From positions 184,247,947-184,311,946 of the forward strand of contig CM030366.1 in NCBI GenBank assembly GCA_017893485.1: a DNA stretch of 64,000 bases. The letters are read 5' to 3'. The stretch comes from Hemerocallis citrina. Taxonomy: Eukaryota; Streptophyta; Magnoliopsida; Asparagales; Asphodelaceae. Shown here piece by piece: positions 33,601-44,031 of this stretch. How positions within the stretch are numbered: the first letter of the stretch is position 1; every line of letters begins with the position of its first letter. Position numbers and translations under genes: made by a program. Under the pieces are notes generated by a model. The model searched no databases, had not been told where the DNA came from, and saw only the letters and a program-made list of their open reading frames with translations.

Positions 33601-36600
33601 CTCTTACTCTAATGTAAACTTGATTTGGAAATGTATGCATCTTATACTACATACTCTTCAAATCGAGTTCGTATTCTCCAGACGATAGGGTTCGATCCCT
33701 CGCAAATGCTTACTACTTTTGTACTCTTTCATATTTCTGACATTCATCTAGTGACTGGTATGGTTGCAGTTGATACGGTGTATCCGCCACTGCTGCGGAC
33801 CGGTGGTCTTTCTCCACTCCCGAGCAGTCTGGTGATCACTCCATTCTGCTTGGACCAGTGGTCTTTCTCCACTCCGTACGAGACCGGTAGTCCCTCTACT
33901 TCTGACAAACCGGTGATTATTCAGCCTCGTCGGAACCGGTGGCCTTTTTCCGCTCCCGAACCATACCAAAAGTTATCCAATCATAAGGTGTACCGGCAGA
34001 CATTTCCCTACTCCACCAAGAGACACAGAGTTTAACTCTCGCTCCTCATTCGTATTGACTATTGATAACTCAGAACACAGACGGAAGCTTAAAGGTCCAT
34101 TCCTTAAGTTCCGATAGGACTTGTGACTTATGTCCGCATCCCAATCCTATTACTAAACTCCAGAAATCAACAGTCGAGACAATACCGCACGTGTCCCAGA
34201 CGAGATGCCATCGCACGTGTCCCCTTGACAGAGCGTACAACGCCCAGCTAGTGCCTTTCCTTATAACAATGGTCACATAAATTAGAGCTTCTACAATCGA
34301 GAACTTGGTAAACACCATATAACAAAATGTCTATTAACGAACTCTTCTTGAATCCATTCCAAGGGTTATTCGAGCCCAAACAATACCAACTCGCACATCT
34401 CAACATACGACTATATATCATGTACTCATATTTGAACATATACAAGCCTTCCATCGCATACTTTCATACGCAAACTTAAAATATAATTTTACACAACTCA
34501 CTACATATCATAACATAAATTAAGAGTTTATATACACCATTTCTAAGGTTGTTAAGAAGTTCTAAAGAGATGACAACTTGCATATGCCCAAAACAGCAAG
34601 TTCAAATATAAAATGCAGTTCTTGCAACTTTTTAAAAATCACCAATAATCACCTTCTTATTGGAATTTAGATATCTTAGGTTCTAATGAAAGGCCAATGA
34701 GTTTACTATAAGTTCTTAGTTGGGAGTTTTCTCAAAATACTTCATTTAAGAGGCCAAAATAATCAATAATTGAAAGGTGTACAAATTTTCAGCAACTAAA
34801 AACTGCTAACTCATCATGAGTTCAAAATTAATTTAAAATACTAAACAATGTCCAAAATTCATAAAATTTGGTGAGCATGTTCCCGACACATACATGTATC
34901 ACATATACATTTTTTAACTTGAAATACTACATAGTTAGAGAGAGATGAATTTTTGAAGTAGAATTAGTAAACAGGGAAAATTACAGCTCATACCAACAGT
35001 GGTTTCGGATTTTATAAAAATCGAAAATATTATCCAAAAATTATGAAATTTGGTATAGGTATTCTAGACATGTGTGAGATGCTACTATAAAAATTCAACC
35101 CAAAACTCCATTTATTGCAGAAGTTATGATTTTCGGCGTTGAAGTGAAATTCTAAGAAAGAAAAATACAAACTTTCCAAGCTATTCACAAAATAAACATA
35201 CACCACATGCACCATACAATTTCATGCCATCTATATTAAGAAAAAGAGTATACACTACACACAATTTAACAACTAAGAGAGTTGGAGAACACCCACCTCA
35301 AGGTGTAGACAAAAAATGAAATTCCCAAGCTCTAAGCTCCAAGCTCCAACTTTGCTCTTCTCCTCCTAGTTTGCTTTCTTCCTTTCTTGCTTAATTAGCG
35401 TCTTAGAAATATTTAGGGAAATTGTAATGAATAATGGAGTGTAGAGTAGTACAGAAATGGGCTAGGATTTAGTATGAAAATGGACTACGGAAAAGGTAGG
35501 AAGGACATGAGAACTAGGGTTTCTTTATATACATACACATATATATAGAATAAGGGGGAGGGTTGGCGGGCAATTACAAGCTAGAATTAGGGTTGGAAGT
35601 GTGTGGGTGAGTGTAGATGAGTGTAGAAATGCTTAGGTGTTCCTACATTTTACACGTAACCCCCTATGTTTTAAATAATTACACATAACCCTTTTTCTAA
35701 GTCAACAATTGTAGGCTTCAACTATGTCAAAAATTGTAGGCTATATAGTATAGTAGTGTATGTGTGTATATTTTAAAAATGACAAATGGTAAATAAAATT
35801 TAATAATATATGCAATTATTAAAATAGCAGTTATAAATGGCAAAAATAATAATATATACAATTATTCAAGAAAAAATTTATTAATAAATATGGTTGTAAA
35901 ATAATGCAATACTGTTCATATTCATATTCAAAATAACTGTTAATTATTTTGGGGTATTACATCTATTGACAAATCATGTCCACCTGTAGTCTAGATAGCT
36001 GACGAAATGTACACTGGGAGATATATTGTAGCTGTTTGATATTGCTGTGAAAGAAAAGTTCTGCTAACTGAGTTCTGTTAAGAAAAAAGCTGTTTCAACT
36101 TCAAAATTTTATTGGTGAGTAACAGTACTTTTTGAAATGTTAAAAGCACCTTTTGGGGTGTGGTGGGAAATGGCCGCAGTTCTGGAGAAGTGCTTTTAGC
36201 TAAATACAGTTTATTTAAGTTTACCAAGCACATTTTTTGAGTCTAAAAGTGCTTTTAGAGCCAAAAGCACTCTCCAAAACCAATGCTAGAAGGAGCCTCA
36301 GTGTCAAAGGAGTTCACAGAGGCAGGGGCAACAAATTTCTACATAGAAAACAGTGGAAGACAGCTTCAAAACAGTAGTGCACTGTATATGGAGATTGTTT
36401 ATGCCTTGTCTATCTTTATTTAATAAGACATTCTATAATAATACTTCATATTTGTACCTTTAGTCTTTGATCTGTAGAAATTTTTAACTTCAGAGATTCA
36501 AATGTTTATATACCATATAGCATTCAGTTAACTATTCATTATTTTATTTTGTTTCATCTTATTTTTTATTCTCATTTTCAGCTAGTGCTTTTCCGTCCTA

Positions 36601-39600
36601 ACCCTAGGTCAGAATGGTGAGCAGCTTGTGCTAGCTAACTCTGTTTAGGGCTTACCAAGTTGTGAATTTGTAAATTGGTTATTTTCTAAGCCTTTACACT
36701 TTAAATATCCTGCAAGCTAATTAAGTAGGAAAATCCACTTGCACAGCCAGAAGAAAAAGAAGAAATATACTTGCGTTTACTAGGTGTGCTTGTCATGGTA
36801 CTTCGAGCAAATTGCTACTTGCAATACCAATGTTTGCTGGCTGTGGCTAGTTTCTTACATATTCAATAACTGGGCAACTGTTTGTGTTTTACACCTTTGT
36901 TCAATGAATAATTACAGAAGGTTTTCATCAGAACCCTTGTTGACTTTAATATTCTCTTCTTTTGCATTGATTAATGACAACTAGAAGATTCAGTCACCGA
37001 GTGTCAGTTGTGGAACAATTTGAGCACTGGATACTAGTTTGAGTCATATTATGTAAACTTGCATATTACTGTCCCAAAAGTAATCCCACAATGCAAAAGA
37101 GTTCATCAAATTTGAAATGCATGGACTCCCATTGAAACTATATACTGCAACAATAATTAGTTCATACCATTTAAGTAACATGGTGCAAATAATCTTAGGA
37201 TCAAAACAGTTGTTTTCTGCTATGATTACTACTGAAAATCTATTTATAGTATCTTTTATTCTCTTGACCTATTCTCTTTATCTGGAATACCAGAACTTGC
37301 GTCAAGGACTGCGAAGATACTGGTGCCATTGGTGAAATCATCATCCCACATTGCCAGTTTTCACATTCTGATTCAGATGCCAATAGCTCTTGGTACATGC
37401 AAGAGCCTCTCTACCTGCAGTGGAAGCAACTAAACTGCAGGAGTGACTGCAGGTATCACTGTATGATGCAAAGGGAATCTGAAAGAGAAAAACTGGGCTT
37501 AAATCCTGTCCAGTATCATGGGAAATGGCCCTTCAAGCGTCTTTATGTTTTTCAGGTTTGTGTTTCCTACAAATATCTATACTGCTTTAGAGAGTTTGAG
37601 TTTAGAGCATATTTCTTAGATTTTATCAGATTTGCCAAAGTGGAGTTACTAAAACTAAATAACGAACTTTAAACTTGTTAAATATAATCAGACAACATGG
37701 TCATTTTGGTGCCTGAGATCTTTTTGGACAGTATTTTTGTTCCTCTAAACACTATCATTAAAAAACCCGAATTACAATATATGCATGTCATTCTTTCCCC
37801 TTTCCCATTAAAGACCTTTTTTTATTAAATTCTATTTTACTCCAGGAGCCTGCTTCTGTTGCATTCTCTGCTCTTAACTTAGTGATGCATTTTACTGGAT
37901 GGCTATCGTTCTTCATGTTGGTAAATTACAAGTTGCCGCTTAGACCGCAAAGTAAGCGAACGTACTATGAATATACCGGACTGTGGCATATCTTTGGGCT
38001 GTTATCGATGAATGCTTGGTTATGGAGTTCTATATTCCATACTAGGTAAATCTATATTATATCTTTTTACATGACATGAAGTCTGTAATAGTTACCGAGG
38101 AGTAAGTTCTCACCCTGTCATTCTGATGGTTATGTACTCTGTTACAGAGATTTTGATTTGACAGAGAAGCTGGATTATTCATCAGCTGTGGCTTTATTAG
38201 GGTACTCTTTTATTCTGGCTTTACTGCGAACCTTTAATGTGAAGGATGAAGCCTCAAGAGTTATGTTTGCAGCCCCCATTTTAGCCTTTGTGACGACACA
38301 TATCTTGTACCTCAACTTCTATGAACTGGACTATGGTGAGTTGGTTCTATCTTGTCATCCAAACTTTGCATATGGTCTTAAACCAACTTCATTTATAGAA
38401 TTAGAACAATCAGACAGTCTTTATAAAATTTTCTGGTATGGTGCAGGTTTTGGTTGCTGGTTATTTTCTTTATCCCCTGGTTGCTCTTTAACATGAGTGT
38501 ATAACATTATTTTTGTTTTTCCTTCAGTGCTTTACAAAACAGAAGGTGATATGGCTGTGCTTTTATGTACCTGCCATGCATTGTCAAATTTGGTTTTATG
38601 TTTTGTGATAGAAAACATTGTTGGTTCACACTTTTACCCTTTCGATACCCAAAAATATATGTTAGTTCACATGTCATATTCACAAGTTTAGTGGGTAGCT
38701 CTTGTCCTGAACTCAAATCATATACAGAAGGGCTGTAAAAATGTTATTTTGTTTTTTCTCTGTCAACCACAGATCATAAGTTGATATAACCCCCATAAAG
38801 TGTAAGTTGTCTGATCGACTCTGAAATGGACAACAATGCCCTCAGTGGATTGCTGTACGGTTGGGTATATTCTGTATTGGTTACTATTGGGGTGTACGTA
38901 TTTGATCTACATAATGTTGGTGGGGACTATGTTGAAATACGGAGGAATTCGGGAAAGTATTTTGGGCGTGAAAAATATCCTATTTAAATTTTTTTACCCT
39001 TACAGTATCATGTCTGTTTGTCAATTGATCTATGCTTAGCAAGTGCTGCTTATATAAACTCATGCTCAGATGCTTGTAATAATACAAATTAGAATTTACC
39101 CCGTGCAGTACAGCGAAAAAATAAATTTCTAAGCGTAAGCTTACTAAAATCAATTCTTACCAAAATCTACTACATTTAGAAGTACTTAAACTTAGCCTCG
39201 CATGATTACTTGTATATTTATAATTTGCTTTGAAAATAATTTGCACCATATTATTCTGTGCACATATTTTATATATCTTGATAGTTCCATGTGGTATAAG
39301 TACATCCCTTTCTCAGATTATCACATATTTTCTATATCTTCATGGAGAGAGAGAATTTGTTTAGTGGAGAGATGAAAAGTTGTGGTGTTAAGATGAAAGT
39401 ATTATTGCAGCTCATCATAGCTCATTATTTTTTAAAAGAGTAATGCTACATCCACTACCAATTTCACTACCATTTTGTTCACTACCTTAGGTGGCACACT
39501 CCAATAGGTAGAGAAAGATAGAGTAGGTGGAAGAACTCTCCAATAGGAATATGCCACCTAAGCTAGTGAACAAAATGATAGTGAAATTGGTAGTGGATGT

Positions 39601-40066
39601 AGCATTACTCTTTTTAAAAATGACTTGCCACCTAGGATGCCACGTGGAATCCTTTGATGCAAATGTTTGTGCCACATGGCATCACCTTTGTATAAAGGCT
39701 TGTGTAATTATATAATATAAATATTAGTTTTACTTCCCTTTCAATTACATTTAGCTGATTATTCCTAAATATACAGGATGGAACATTACGGTGTGTACGA
39801 TCATGGGCGTTGGACAACTTCTTGTGTGGGCCATATGGGCTGGTGTCTCCTGCCACCCTTCGCGATTTAAGCTGTGGACGATTGTTGTCCTTGGTGGGGC
39901 ACTAGGTGTGCTTCTGGAAGTAAAAGATTTCCCTCCTTACTATGGGTATCTTGATGCCCATGCTCTCTGGCATGCGATAACAATACCCCTCACTTTTCTA
40001 TTGTGGAGCTTCATCAAATCCGATGCTGAATTCAGGACCTCTATGCTTCTTAAGAAGATGAAGTGA
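21670..40066 (+). CDS. PGAP3: PGAP3/Per1-like GPI-anchor remodelling protein, complete
   Basis: The exons are 21670-21764, 37294-37555, 37846-38045, 38148-38335 and 39777-40066. All have GT-AG introns with matching phases, giving about 344 residues, the usual family length. Exon 1 codes for a cleavable signal peptide (MARSWILLLFGFACLLF) and ends in DVDPLYR, the expected start of the mature lumenal part. Exon 2 is the Cys-rich lumenal domain (CVKDCEDTG, CRSDCRYHCM). Exons 3-5 give about seven membrane segments with CREST-family motifs: SMNAWLWSSIFHTRD, EKLDYSSAVALLG, and DAHALWHA with its conserved Asp and His residues. PGAP3/Per1 acts in the secretory pathway on GPI-anchor fatty acids, as known for the yeast and mammalian proteins. 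All motifs and the stop (TGA, 40064-40066) are intact. Intron 1 is 15,529 bp and full of transposons. The others are 290, 102 and 1441 bp. Confidence 0.93.
21765..24648. other. PGAP3 intron 1, left part
   Basis: About 2.9 kb of AT-rich intron DNA. No exon, RNA gene or delimited transposon was recognised. Confidence 0.4.
24649..24931. repeat. Tandem duplication, period about 146 bp
   Basis: Two copies begin at TGTAGAACTG (24651 and 24797). Both carry GAATGTTTAGGCA, AGAACA, a T/A-rich stretch and GAACAAGGAGG at the end. The second copy stops where the LTR retrotransposon begins at 24936. Confidence 0.85.
26290..26800 (-). pseudogene. Two coiled-coil exon-like fragments in Helitron
   Basis: On the minus strand, one segment (about 26779 to 26665) reads ARLRSNIEQLEVNIEKLHR and YEYLQARFGMEEADKIACD after a TTTTGTAG acceptor. 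A second (about 26413 to 26311) reads GMLDLKGKAVEIHTVKKEI and TKYIKELEKSHNPTS between a TTTGATAG acceptor and a GTAATT donor. Both are heptad-like and charged, and look like true exons of one coiled-coil protein. I do not recognise the source gene. Capture by the Helitron is inferred. Confidence 0.5.
28200..28530 (-). pseudogene. Exon-like fragment with organelle-presequence character
   Basis: On the minus strand an ATG-led stretch MLRTSSSLTSLFLSNVILP is followed by a CATGTC/CATGGA hexamer run that breaks the frame. Then comes VARALSTSPYLKNGRIKEQ, LSWVSKPNKKDPPPVPLAIK and QETAIIIDFSNG, ending in a GTAATAG donor. The Ser/Arg/Leu-rich start and the RALSTSP context resemble a mitochondrial targeting exon. 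It may be exon 1 of the same captured gene as the coiled-coil pieces. Identity unknown. Confidence 0.5.
30299..30312 (-). other. Polypurine tract of the gag-only element
   Basis: Minus-strand TGAGGAGAAATAA lies directly before the minus-strand LTR start TGTAATACCCC, the expected position for plus-strand priming. Confidence 0.65.
31560..32540 (-). pseudogene. Gypsy-type gag with zinc-knuckle remnant
   Basis: On the minus strand, 32528-32127 reads MKPPVFEGHADPTTPDDWIH, QVETVFEVLETPKERKVKLA and LLEKDAGVWWQLVKR, the retrotransposon gag domain of Gypsy elements. Frame-broken continuations give FKQHYFPLDVQEANAMEFIN, TQLSRYAPEMV and, at 31565-31625, LCGKQGHFRHQCPKRK. This is a CCHC knuckle whose first Cys has become Ser. 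A 67-bp tandem duplication at 31804-31937 also shifts the frame. The gag is therefore not translatable in full. Confidence 0.8.
31804..31937. repeat. 67-bp tandem duplication in gag
   Basis: Two near-identical copies begin GAACCTCCGAATACA at 31814 and 31881 and end AACCCAGGTCTAAGG. The period of 67 is not a multiple of three, so it shifts the gag frame. Confidence 0.9.
32721..32732 (-). other. Primer binding site of the gag-only element
   Basis: Minus-strand TGGTATCAGAAC is close to the initiator tRNA-Met complement, with one change from the usual GAGC ending. It sits three bases inside the right LTR. Confidence 0.8.
32736..35961 (-). repeat. Right LTR of the gag-only element (split by hAT MITE)
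   Basis: The LTR runs from TGTAGCGCCCCGAG to GGTATTACA. Without the 489-bp MITE and its duplication it is about 2.7 kb, the same as the left LTR. It includes a degenerate array of GACCGGTGGTCTTTCTCC-like units at about 33795-33960. Confidence 0.9.
32886..33374. mobile_element. hAT-type MITE nested in right LTR
   Basis: The ends TAGCACTGTCA and TGATATCAGTTCTA are imperfect inverted repeats. The flanks CTTCCCAC (32878-32885) and CTTTCCGC (33375-33382) are both two or fewer changes from CTTCCCGC, which is exactly the uninterrupted sequence at this point in the left LTR. This supports an 8-bp target duplication. The subterminal parts are rich in GGACCCG and CGGGTCTGGGTCC. No coding capacity. Confidence 0.8.
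35962..37293. other. PGAP3 intron 1, right part
   Basis: Begins with the TCTAT duplication and runs to the exon 2 acceptor CAG at 37291-37293. At about 36060-36310, self-complementary AAAAGTGCTTTTAGAGC-type words suggest a MITE that could not be delimited. No exon was found. Confidence 0.35.
38336..39776. other. PGAP3 intron 4
   Basis: A 1441-bp AT-rich intron with one clear insertion, the MITE at 39438-39610. No exon was found. The frame running past the exon 4 donor is not coding. Confidence 0.6.
39438..39610. mobile_element. Mutator-like MITE with 9-bp TSD
   Basis: The 173-bp element begins GAGTAATGCTACATCCACTA and ends with its complement TAGTGGATGTAGCATTACTC. The inverted repeats extend about 70 bp, so it is nearly a full hairpin. 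The flanks TTTTTAAAA (39429-39437) and TTTTTAAAA (39611-39619) are identical 9-bp duplications, the size typical of MULEs. Confidence 0.92.
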
Positions 40067-40755
40067 TTGTGTTGAAGGGGTCTGCAGATACTAACAGAGA
40101 CATTAGGGCTACTAGTGTTCCATATTTCCTGCTCTATTCAATCCCAGGTTGTGGTTGTAACTGGATGAATGTCACAAACTGCCGGATTCATAGCTATTTA
40201 TTTTAATTCTGTACCTTTTTGTTAATTATTTTTCCCACTCTGTTGAAATGGATATTTTGTGCATTGATTCTGCGTCGATTGTCTATTCTTGCTTGGTTCT
40301 GAACGGAGGCCTCAAGTGCCTCTGAGTTTGTGTACAATGCAATCTACTCAGTATTCTGTTGGTTGCCAGCTGAATGATATTTGTGACCCTTAAAGGATCG
40401 CGTTCTGCACTTGCCCTGCACTTGTCGATCCTCGTAATGCTGTTGCTGATATGCACAAATTTTCTGCCTTCTTTTTATGTTTCTAATATCCATTCGTGTC
40501 TATTCACAAGATGCAGGAATGCACTCAACTACACTTTGTAAAGGGTTGATGTTATTCACTGATTTGATGCACCAAGTGCACCACTTTGAAGCAGATTTCC
40601 GTGGTGCGCTAAATATTGATTGGGATACAATACTTCCATGTAGTGTTGAAGGTAACAGCGCAAGTTTGTCAACAGTTAGTAAATGCAAAAACGAGATGTC
40701 CCAATTTATCAAATTGTAAAATCTGGCTCAAATTGTGTATTCGTTGTATGCGTTA
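40067..40755. other. PGAP3 3' UTR and flank
   Basis: Follows the stop codon and runs up to the TTA duplication (40753-40755) of the Harbinger element. A short open frame at 40477-40719 shows no domain and is not called. Confidence 0.4.
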
Positions 40756-41292
40756 GGCCATCTCCAACCCATCGCCATTTTGGCGCTGAAGTGGCGAATG
40801 GCGTTGGATTTGGCCTTCAACCCATCGCCATTTTCAGCGCCATTATGGCGTGGATGGGGTTGGGATGAACAGTGGCGCGCCATATATGGCACGCTACTGT
40901 TCACCCAACGCCAAATTTTTTTTAAATTTTTTTTAATTTTAAACCCCTAAAGGTTTTGTAATTTTTAATTAAACCCTTATTAAATATTTTCTTAACAAAG
41001 TTTATTACATTCTACTCCCAGAAATAAAAATTTAATTTTTTTGTGTTCTATTGAAGGTTATTAATTAAATATTAAGTATATTTAATATTTAGAAAATAAT
41101 ACGAAATGTCAATTACAATATATATAAACTTCGTACATTTTAGGACGCCTTAATTAAAATTTCATAAACATTCAAATAAAAAACAATACAAACTACATAC
41201 TGCAAAATACAATAATCAAACTAAACTCGTGTAATAAAAAAAATGCAAAATACATAACGCAATAAAATAATAACACACATAAGACTAATAAT

Positions 41293-42313
41293 TTAGAAAG
41301 GCGGTAAATCGGTTTCAGATCCTCCAATATCATTGAAAAACTGTCCAAAAGCATCGGAAGATGACCCTTGATGTTGTTGTTGTTGTTGAGCTCTTTTCTG
41401 AAGAATTCTTGCTTGTTCAACTCGGAATAGCTCACGCACGTTTGGATCAGCAATGGAATTCAAGTCTTTTATTAAAACTTTATTTTCTTCTCTCATTGCT
41501 TTAAAGACCAAATTTTGCCGCTGAATTTCCAGAAGTTCCTTCCTCTCGGATCTGGTCTTTTCTAACATCTCCAGCAGTTGTCGATTACTTTCTTTAATAT
41601 CGTTAATATCTTCATCATTTTTTCTTTTTCCTTTGGCTTTTTTTACCCCAATGGGTCGTTGCAATGAAGTACTACCAAAATTTTCTTCATCTAAATTTGA
41701 AAAAAATGAAGGCAGCACAGGAGAAGATGACATGGGAGACTCTGGAGTGGGATTATCTGACTGTGGCGAGTCATAGTTTAAATTTCGAGCAATTTTTCTT
41801 GCAGTGGGTACATTATCTTTAAATTTCTCAAAATCCTTAACTATATTCCAAACATGATCAAATTTGAATCCTTTTTTGAACTTTGGATCTTGCATGAATA
41901 ATTCCTTCGCTCGACTAAACTGTAAATTATTGTGAACATAAGGTTAAGTAATCGTAATAAAATAAATAACTTTTGAATGTAAAAGTTAAATGAATACTCA
42001 CAATATCCGCATCTGAGGCACCACTTGGATTCAAATTCTCTACTTGTTTCAGACAACCATTTAATTTTTTTACTTCAGTCATTATAGTCTGAATTTGACA
42101 TTGTACGGATCTTTTTGAACGAGACTCCCAACTCTGGTTTCTTGATGCATTGTAACTCTGGTTTCTTGGTGCATTGTAACTTTTCTCCACACGAGACCAA
42201 AAATGATCTGCTGACTGGTACTTACCCGTAATAGGGTCTTGAGAAATTTCTAAATAAACTTGACAAAGGTGCACGTCTTTGCTAACAACGTATGAAGAAG
42301 CTCGGACAGACAT
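41293..42313 (-). CDS. Harbinger ORF1 (SANT/Myb-like DNA-binding partner)
   Basis: The minus-strand exons are 42313-42002 and 41919-41293, with an 82-bp intron (GTGAGT...TTTACAG). They give an uninterrupted protein of about 312 residues. The start ATG at 42313 is chosen because the family begins around ASSYVVSKDVHLC and lacks the upstream hydrophobic stretch. It matches the plant PIF ORF1 / NAM-associated type: an N-terminal trihelix-like part (SADHFWSRVEKSYN), FMQDPKFKKGFKFDHVWNIV, a basic VKKAKGKRKND stretch, and a long C-terminal coiled coil rich in Glu, Lys and Gln. In Harbinger elements ORF1 partners the transposase and brings it to the element ends in the nucleus. No stop or frameshift is present, unlike the neighbouring transposase. 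Confidence 0.8.
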
Positions 42314-42396
42314 TTTCTTCTGAACAAGTGGAATGAGAAAGAAGATGAGTGGAATGAGAAAGAAGATAATAATATCTCTATTTATAGATGTTAGAT

Positions 42397-42540
42397 TGTA
42401 GCCGTTTGGATTATAGCAGTTGGAATACAGCTGTTGGAATATATTCGTTTGGAGTATAGCCGTTTGGATTATAGCCATTGAAATACAGCTGTTGGAATAT
42501 ATTCGTTTGGAGTATAGCCGTTTGGATTATAGCCGTTTGA
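42397..42540. repeat. Minisatellite between the divergent Harbinger genes
   Basis: Two copies of a 58-bp unit begin ACAGCTGTTGGAATATATTC at 42427 and 42485. They are built from shorter 14-15 bp units around ATAGCCGTTTGGA. The array lies in the shared promoter region of ORF1 and the transposase. Confidence 0.85.
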
Positions 42541-42684
42541 GACACTTCATTGATTTACTATAAATAACGTACTACAGCCTCATATCAATAACGTACTATA
42601 GCCTCATTTCAAAATTTATTCTCCTGTCTTCCATTTCCTCAAAATAAACATTCAACAAACTTGTTCATTTTATTCAATTTGAAA

Positions 42685-44031
42685 ATGAACTTCAATATTG
42701 GAGGTCCATCTAATTCAGCAAGTTCCACTTCATCTTCGGATGCCGACAATAATGCAACAACGATGAACGTTATGGAAAGTTTTTTTGCCTCCGAAGATGC
42801 AATATATCAGGGGATCGCTAACAACAACATGGTTCTTGCGCGCTACCTCAACCAACAAAGCCACCATGGTGGCTCGATTTCGGGTCATGTAGTGATCAAT
42901 CGCGATAGGGAAACTGCGGATCGTAATTTGTTCAACGACTATTTCTCCGAAAACCCACGCTACAGTGAAGTCATGTTTCGCAGACGGTATAGAATGTCTC
43001 GGAGTTTGTTCCTTCGTATTGTTGATGCGGTCAAAGGTCATGACAATTACTTCCACCAAAGAAATGATGGACTCGGTAGAGCTGGATTATCAAGTTTAAA
43101 GAAAGTAACAGCCGCATTCTGGATGTTGGCGTATGGTCTACCGGCAGATGCGACGGACAAGTACATTAAAATAGGCGAGTCAACGGCGATTGAAAGTATG
43201 AAGAAATTTTGTCGTGCTATTGTGGAAATATTTGCAGAGCGATATCTAAGAACACCAACCGCTAATGATGTCACAAGGCTACTCCATGTTGGTCAACAAC
43301 GTGGTTTTCCGGGAATGTTGGGCAGTCTTGATTGTATGCATTGGAAGTAAAAAAATTGTCCAACAGCATGGGCTGGACAATATGCAGGTCGTAATGGGCA
43401 TCCAACTATTATTCTTGAAGCTGTAGCAGATTATGATCTTTGGATATGGCATGCATATTTTGGCATGCCAGGCACCAACAATGATATCAATGTGTTGGAG
43501 TCATCTCATCTTTTTTCTAACCTAGCTCAAGGTATTGCTCCTCCTGCTCATTATATTATTCAAGGAAAAGAGTATAGCATGGGCTATTATTTAGCTGATG
43601 GTATATACCCAAAATGGTCTACTATTGTACAAAGTATACATCAGCCGCTTGGTTGGAAGAAAAAATATTTTGCTATGAAACAGGAAGCATGTAGAAAAGA
43701 TGTAGAACGAGCATTTAGAGTTCTCTAATCACGATTCGCAATTGTTGCGGGACCGGCACGTTATTGGAACAATAATGTGTTACATGATATAATGACCGTG
43801 TGCATTATTATGCACAACATGATTATCGAGGATGAACGTGATCTTCATGCACCAATTCAAGATATGAGGGCGGCTGCAGTTCCAGAAGTTGAAATGGTTG
43901 TAGATGAAAATGCAAGATTTCAACAATTTATTGCTCACCATAGACAAATCAAGGATAAAGATGCTCACATTGCGCTTCGTAATGCATTAATTGATCATTT
44001 GTGGGAGGAGTACACCAACTCAGATGGTTAA
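42685..44031 (+). pseudogene. Harbinger DDE transposase with two stop codons
   Basis: The ATG at 42685 opens a PIF/Harbinger-type DDE_Tnp_4 transposase. It contains FNDYFSENPRYSEVMFRRRY, MSRSLFLRIVDAV, GSLDCMHWK, MPGTNNDINVLESSHLF, KDVERAFRVL and CIIMHNMIIEDERD. The catalytic triad is present: Asp at 43330-43332, Asp at 43483-43485 and Glu at 43705-43707. TAA at 43348-43350 follows MHWK, where the family continues with Trp-Lys-Asn. TAA at 43726-43728 follows FRVL, where the family has Gln (one C-to-T change). The frame is otherwise open to the natural end at 44031, about 448 codons. The damage is recent and light. Confidence 0.9.

Larger units (their letters stand above)
24936..35961 (-). mobile_element. 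Complete non-autonomous Gypsy-type LTR element (gag only)
   Basis: An 11.0 kb element is bounded by TGTAGCGCC at 24936 and ATTACA at 35961, with a perfect 5-bp target duplication TCTAT (24931-24935 and 35962-35966). The orientation is minus. The PBS (TGGTATCAGAAC, minus strand) adjoins the right LTR and a purine tract adjoins the left LTR. The LTRs are about 2.7 kb each once nested insertions are removed. The internal region is only about 2.4 kb. It carries gag but shows no protease, RT or integrase motifs, so it must have depended on proteins supplied by another element. It lies in PGAP3 intron 1, opposite to the gene. Confidence 0.9.

Noticed and set aside
36060..36310. MITE with AAAGCACTTTT words in PGAP3 intron 1
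   Set aside because: Self-complementary words are visible, but no matching terminal repeats or target duplication could be fixed.
40477..40719. Small gene after PGAP3
   Set aside because: No domain, no clear start context; more likely 3' flank.
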